From CALEMW01 sp035447065 (GTDB lineage Bacteria > Krumholzibacteriota > Krumholzibacteriia > LZORAL124-64-63): a DNA stretch of 64,000 nucleotides. The stretch covers positions 82,958 through 146,957 of the forward strand of contig DAOTGJ010000002.1 in NCBI GenBank assembly GCA_035447065.1, in the 5' to 3' direction. Under the pieces are notes generated by a model that was given only the letters and a program-made list of their open reading frames with translations, did not search any database and was not told the DNA's origin. Position 1 is the first letter of the stretch; every line of letters begins with the position of its first letter. The translations under genes were made by a program, and so were the position numbers. Shown here piece by piece: positions 61,701-64,000 of the stretch.

Positions 61701-62489
61701 GGGGGTCAGGGTCTCGCCCGGCAGCAGCAGCACCACGCGCGCCAGCGGGCCGGGGTACAGGGGCGACACGATCAGCGAACCGGCGGCGGCGGACGGCTGG
61801 CCCGGATAGGTCACGGTGTTCAGGGCCTGCAGGGTGTTGCGGTGCAGGGCGGCGTCGGTGCCCTGGAAGGTCACGCTGGTGGTGGCCACGCCCAGGGTGA
61901 AGTCGGTGTCCTGGAGGGTGATGCTCGGGCCGGCGGTGAAGTTGCCGATGGCCGCGGTCAGGATCACGTCGTCGGCGAAGTTCCGCACGGTGGTGTTGGC
62001 CACGTCCTTGGCGGAGATCGTCAGGTTGACCGGCGTGCCCACGTACTTGTCGCCCGCGGGGGTGGTGATCACGAAGTGGTCCACCGGATTCCAGCAGTTG
62101 ATCAGCACCTCGGCGAAGGGCACCGAACCGTCGTCCAGATCGCCCACGCGCAGGCGCACCGGCTGGCCGGGGGCCAGGAAGCGCACGTTGCTGAAGACGC
62201 GTTCGCCGTTGCTCAGGTACCCGGCGGCCGGCAGGTTGGCCGCCACGTCCGGGGAGTCCAGGTACGCGTGCACGAAGTCGGCGGCCGTGTCCGTGGAGCC
62301 GTCGGTGTTCACCGCCCGCACCAGCACGTCGAAGCCCACGCCGACCGTGGCGCTGGGATGGCCGTCCACGATGACCGGGCCCACCACGCTGATCTCCAGG
62401 TGGTCGAAGGCCTGGGCCATCCCGGGCAATCCGACGCAGAGAACGGCGAGAACGAAGAATCCGAGACGAGTCGCGCGAGTGCGGTCCAT
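55719..62489 (-). CDS. Giant secreted surface protein with Ig-like repeats and Por/FlgD-type C-terminal domain
   Basis: The protein of 2256 residues starts with a signal peptide ('TRLGFFVLAVLCVGLPGMAQA'). The body is a chain of bacterial Ig-like/invasin-type beta domains. At least seven contain the phrase 'PGE[TA]..[PDT]PG....GKxGxP' followed about 15 residues later by 'V.A.D.[YFW].[NY]P[VI]'; further domains share 'PATFPV.V.L.D..TG' and 'TRAEDLILRV'-like strands. The end ('NRPNPFAAGLEETRILFNP', 'AEYVWDGRNGKDRVVANGGY', 'RRKIAVVK') is a FlgD-like/Por-type sorting domain. It is the first gene of the minus-strand operon through 47399. Role: probably an adhesin or a filament moved by the machine encoded downstream (inference). 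Confidence 0.85.
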   Translation of the reverse strand: MDRTRATRLGFFVLAVLCVGLPGMAQAFDHLEISVVGPVIVDGHPSATVGVGFDVLVRAVNTDGSTDTAADFVHAYLDSPDVAANLPAAGYLSNGERVFSNVRFLAPGQPVRLRVGDLDDGSVPFAEVLINCWNPVDHFVITTPAGDKYVGTPVNLTISAKDVANTTVRNFADDVILTAAIGNFTAGPSITLQDTDFTLGVATTSVTFQGTDAALHRNTLQALNTVTYPGQPSAAAGSLIVSPLYPGPLARVVLLLPGETLTPGVSPGKTGTPTSQISGFAFNGVDVYATDQYWNPVMAGPYPTLTWSSDDGDPGVILPAGGAMSSNEELDQSMTLVTSGLTQVTVTASGAINASSSTQVSVNPAGLDHFDFDYAVFDTTAIQATTSPFTVRVRARDAFGNAFPYNGPVSLRARIGGVDESADYLIASTNTFVNGQLDALIQVTKRAFSVQLVVDSNTGVVEVSGDFQVNAGPLDRILLTYPGETWTPGLNDPTFSGNMGVPNATTAGGTLDPVEIRAVDQYGNLVAGSRIVTLTCPNGYFFLLDSSNQVIEDYRFTLNGPSVYKIVFRTAGQQHIQANVGGIEPSPSSVVSVSPNTFLKLAVVAPGETLDPGTFDLDGKLGSPHVQDAGVPFDVQVYATDYYYNPISNSSPVLPLNIDFSSSDAASVLPGNPQTLLSNAGSFPVTLKTLASPNQQTISVRQSVGTVNGQTVVPIVAGTIDHFDIGINNYTNPDVGDALVDIPDHQAGTWIPNLTVIARDAFGNHISSYQDSVTLSLSAGGNVITPTRICMTDGFGAGLVWGVWRNQLRVTRAGTGMRVIATDDIYGRTGQSNAFDVFPGPYESIQMLMPGETATPGEFPGKYGVALPQAAGDTITVTVAALDSWWNPVPDQPLVHLESSDYIDLYSPNDIAMDPDGTTDFAMAFRTATTHTLRAWDLVEPAQQDSSDVVVSPGPFFRLMAVAPGETPDPGGPEVDGKTGQPTAQTATLQFALPVYGVDRFWNVVDVSTDRVRLLSDDGSITAGNPINNGQTLSHGGIIFPVALNGPGLVTMSVLDETDPTKLGQEVIVEVDQGAQYRITLPDSAVAGPPATFPVTVELVDELGAVMTNAFNAITVRALTPTLQPAGGNLLLTSAQLDSGVVAFPAQAYDRVEQIVLEISDASGRLGYSNIIQIISGGLGYEVLVGADPQPIAGPPATFPVTVRLRDLSTGNVVNDDRFFDLEMLDSTGAPALGVLASTEQRLIDGQVTFNQSYTRAEDLILRVFDDSGLEGQSAVFSVRPAAYARVQILAPGETPMPGVAAHAASGKTGAPAQQRAGEAFPLSVRAVDAYWNLVDTKNDGQMHLGASDDSFTWPSNPSANDVPFVDGVRDVTAFLAATGAVTVTASDALAPGVPAQSVSVPTSEPYAFQIVTPATAQTGGVPGFSMTVRLVDPDTGDLISDAFQRIRLTPYRSDYGAAAGVLGLTEAWLVNGVAVINDQTYSALENIVIHVSDDFGRQAYSAPIEMQTAGLYYRVSVPDEATVGGPTTFPLSIELVDANTDQRVNSQSPLVQIQVFAAGTGLQGTGVLGVIQQLVTQGYAVVNQTYTRAEEIYFQVTDGDGNSGVSNSCRVLPDGFKQVQLIVPGEAADPGADNATGKTGAPLVQIAGEPFNVEIRAVDQFWNPVTSINDGAIELSCAEEGAFAWLNPGDYHAPFVNGRRTVGVILDVEGNLSLVGQDPQHASAGEGQVTVPVVEAAYAITVPDTAYVGPPATFPVQVELINPSTGDPVPSGNGFTLEALKPDMSQASGDLSIGQWTLLLGQAEITTQSYAYSEQIVIRVSDDRGRASLSPIMAVIPMGVTYAIDVPDTVTAGEPWSMSVSRVDVVTGRTVTGYDETFELLAMNAASGDARPLAGADPAGTLTFTYGVTMDGVAAIPVQTYDRAELIRIRVIDENGGNVLSPPILVKAAQAFEFSLSLEEADGSPVDRVLRPQDRVWARIRAQDQSGNAAPGAAAVFTVSEGDASLGSARSTEHSVLTSNGGVALVEVRVDDYAQNDLLLQAVVDDLPMQQASLPVAGPPSTDPDLSGVAAEYLDGWFVSFDTEIALDAASEVVGMGVTVYFDVDGEDGPAPLTPYTEPFTLESLGVEGGGLHELRFYAVEDGGVSEPLRTMNLYTTQAVTLEQQITNRPNPFAAGLEETRILFNPSASGTVTITIYDLYGTVVHVDRMDAVMGMTAEYVWDGRNGKDRVVANGGYICRIVGQGFDYRRKIAVVK

Positions 62490-62721
62490 GTGCTTCCTGC
62501 CGCGTTCGAGGCCCTGAAATCCGTCCGATCATGCAGATTGCAAGCCTCCGCCCCCGATTTCCGGGTTTGGAGCGGACGGAGTCGAGCGGCAGCAAGCCAT
62601 ATGCCATGCCTCAGGATTCCCGATCGTGCCTCGGATTGGAGTGAGATTGACGATCAGGACCAGCGGAACGTGGGGCTTTGCAGGGCGCAGCGGGGCTCGG
62701 ATCGACGTGGGGAATCCGGGT

Positions 62722-62750
62722 TTGACCGGCGCGAGACCGCAATCTATATT
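62722..62750 (+). promoter_or_regulatory. Strong promoter of the second octahaem cytochrome gene
   Basis: TTGACC (62722-62727), 17 bases, TATATT (62745-62750), followed by TG so that it also reads TATATTTG, the Bacteroidota-type -7 element. It is 43 bases before the start codon. The rest of 62490-62721 holds no gene or feature I can support. Confidence 0.7.
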
Positions 62751-62792
62751 TGTTGGTCAATAAATACTCATCACCGCTCTCGGAGGTTCCCC

Positions 62793-64000
62793 ATGCGCCT
62801 GCCCCTCCTCGTCGCCGCGGCCGTCCTGCTCGCCGCCACCGTGGTTTCGGCCCTGCCGTCGGACTGCGAGTCCTGCCACGCCAAGATCACCCCGATGATC
62901 GTGAAGGACTTCAACCGCGGCGCCATGTCCGAGACCATGACCTGCGCCGCCTGCCACGGCGAGGCCCACCACGCCATGGACGACGCCCACCTGGCCACCC
63001 TGCCCACCATGGCCACCTGCGCCGAGTGCCACGAGGACCAGGTCCACCAGTACTCCGACGGCAAGCACGCCCTGGGCCGCGTGGCCATGAACGCCATGCC
63101 CGGCATCCACGGCCAGCCCGACGCCTTCGTGGAGGGACAGAAGGGCTGCGGCGGCTGCCACACCCTGGGCCTGACGGACCAGGAGGCCCGCGCGAGCGAG
63201 GACCGCCAGTACTACCGCTACGGCATGGACTGCCAGAACTGCCACACGCGGCACGCCTTCTCCAAGGCCGAGGCCAAGCAGCCCGAGGCCTGCCAGACCT
63301 GCCACATGGGTTTCGACCATCCCCAGTGGGAGATGTGGAGCTCCAGCAAGCACGGCGTCACCTACCTGATGAACCGCGCCATGGGTTCGGGCGACGAGGA
63401 CCGCGCCCCCACCTGCCAGGACTGCCACATGGTGGACGGCGACCACCGCGTGATGACCCCGTGGGGCTTCCTGGGCGTGCGCCTGCCGGAAGACGACGCG
63501 GAGTGGATGGGCTATCGCGCCAGCATCCTCAAGGGCCTGGGCGTGCTGGACGCCGACGGCCAGCCCACCGGCCGTCTGGACGTGGTGGTGGCCGGCAAGG
63601 TGGCCCGCCTGGACGCCGGCGAGTTCGCCGCCGAGCGCAAGAAGCTCACCGACGTGTGCGAGCGCTGCCACTCGGCCAACTTCACCGCCGAGAACTTCAA
63701 GAACGCGGACCTGATGCTCAAGGAGGCCGATCAGCTCATGGCCGAGGCCATCGAGATCGTGGCCGGCCTGATGCAGGAGGGGCTGCTGGGCGACGGGTCT
63801 CGGAAATATCCGGACCTGCTCATGTTCTACGACGTGGACACCCACATCGAGCAGCTCCTGTACGAGATGTTCATGGACCACCGCATGAAGGCCTTCCAGG
63901 GCGGGTACCACATGAACCCCGACTACAGCACCTGGTACGGCTACGCCAAGATGAGGAAGGATCTGGCGGAGATCCGGGAGATCGCGGCGGAGATGCGGGC
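62793..64000 (+). CDS. Octahaem cytochrome c of the HAO-like group (3' end outside the window)
   Basis: The reading frame runs from ATG 62793 (CGGAGG six bases upstream) through the right edge, giving 402 codons without a stop. It has a signal peptide ('MRLPLLVAAAVLLAATVVSA') and eight CXXCH sites: CESCH, CAACH, CAECH, CGGCH, CQNCH, CQTCH, CQDCH, CERCH. 'CHTRHAFSKAEAKQPEACQT' is nearly the same as in the cytochrome at 28437-29759, and 'YHMNPDYSTWYGYAKM' corresponds to the 'MMGPDYTWWHG' segment there. So it is a second, diverged member of the HAO family, with the first two haems close to the N-terminus. It has its own strong promoter. Downstream partners are not visible. Confidence 0.85.
   Translation, partial: MRLPLLVAAAVLLAATVVSALPSDCESCHAKITPMIVKDFNRGAMSETMTCAACHGEAHHAMDDAHLATLPTMATCAECHEDQVHQYSDGKHALGRVAMNAMPGIHGQPDAFVEGQKGCGGCHTLGLTDQEARASEDRQYYRYGMDCQNCHTRHAFSKAEAKQPEACQTCHMGFDHPQWEMWSSSKHGVTYLMNRAMGSGDEDRAPTCQDCHMVDGDHRVMTPWGFLGVRLPEDDAEWMGYRASILKGLGVLDADGQPTGRLDVVVAGKVARLDAGEFAAERKKLTDVCERCHSANFTAENFKNADLMLKEADQLMAEAIEIVAGLMQEGLLGDGSRKYPDLLMFYDVDTHIEQLLYEMFMDHRMKAFQGGYHMNPDYSTWYGYAKMRKDLAEIREIAAEMR

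Noticed and set aside
54586..62607. A very long open frame (2673 codons) in another frame of the giant protein gene
   Set aside because: It is an artefact of high GC: composition is Arg/Pro/Gly-rich, without domains, while the frame at 55719-62489 has a signal peptide, repeats and a sorting domain.

Overview
The window is GC-rich DNA from a Gram-negative, respiring, diderm bacterium. Evidence for the envelope type is a chaperone-usher pilus, ExbB/ExbD/TonB proteins, a PorV-like barrel, a heptose epimerase and several secreted multihaem cytochromes. Secreted proteins ending in FlgD/Por-type C-terminal domains ('YPNPFNP'-like), a PorV-family protein, PPC and spondin domains point to the FCB superphylum or a neighbouring candidate phylum (Krumholzibacteriota/Eisenbacteria-like). 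That placement is inference from protein style, not a phylogeny.

Layout. 1-8 kb: housekeeping and envelope genes (DUF819 membrane protein end, nitronate monooxygenase, SppA protease, secreted endonuclease I, membrane-anchored LiaF-like protein, spondin-domain protein). 8.1-13.5 kb: a complete 2-oxoglutarate dehydrogenase operon (sucA-sucB-lpd) closed by a strong terminator. 13.6-17 kb: structured non-coding DNA, a PgeF-family protein and a large TPR lipoprotein. 17-22.7 kb: a chaperone-usher locus with two DUF4402 subunits. 22.9-28.1 kb: a Mur ligase, an L,D-transpeptidase, and a phosphotransacylase-butyrate kinase fusion followed by a second phosphotransbutyrylase. 28.4-31.3 kb: an octahaem cytochrome of the hydroxylamine oxidoreductase family with its membrane NapC/NirT-like quinol oxidase. 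31.4-38 kb: HDOD regulator, GDPD, alpha/beta hydrolase bracketed by two REP-like palindromes, hexapeptide acyltransferase, PPC protein, hldD and DUF3228. 38-42.2 kb: a tandem array of five paralogous secreted OB-fold-like proteins, nearly all with their own terminator. 42.4-47.1 kb: rpsD, a Crp/Fnr regulator, Tex, and a SatD-like regulator with a small membrane protein. 47.4-62.5 kb: one long minus-strand operon encoding a 2256-residue surface protein, a PorV-like barrel, a 1007-residue TPR protein, ExbB, two ExbDs, a TonB-like protein and an OmpA-like lipoprotein/periplasmic protein. 62.8-64 kb: the start of a second octahaem cytochrome, truncated by the window edge.

The strongest candidates for something undescribed are: (i) a short C-terminal motif ending K-x-x-[FY]-R-stop, shared by the PPC protein and all five tandem paralogues (35.3-42.2 kb), which looks like a sorting tag different from the FlgD/Por-type tail also used here; (ii) the 15-kb surface-protein/TPR/ExbBDD/TonB operon, which looks like a dedicated proton-motive envelope machine; and (iii) a pair of long perfect palindromes with covarying stems and an 18-nt conserved loop. 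Two FliA-like promoters with identical spacing tie a pilus subunit gene and an HDOD gene to a possible motility regulon.

No tRNA, rRNA, CRISPR array or transposase gene was seen. All functional statements rest on reading motifs by eye; no database search was run.
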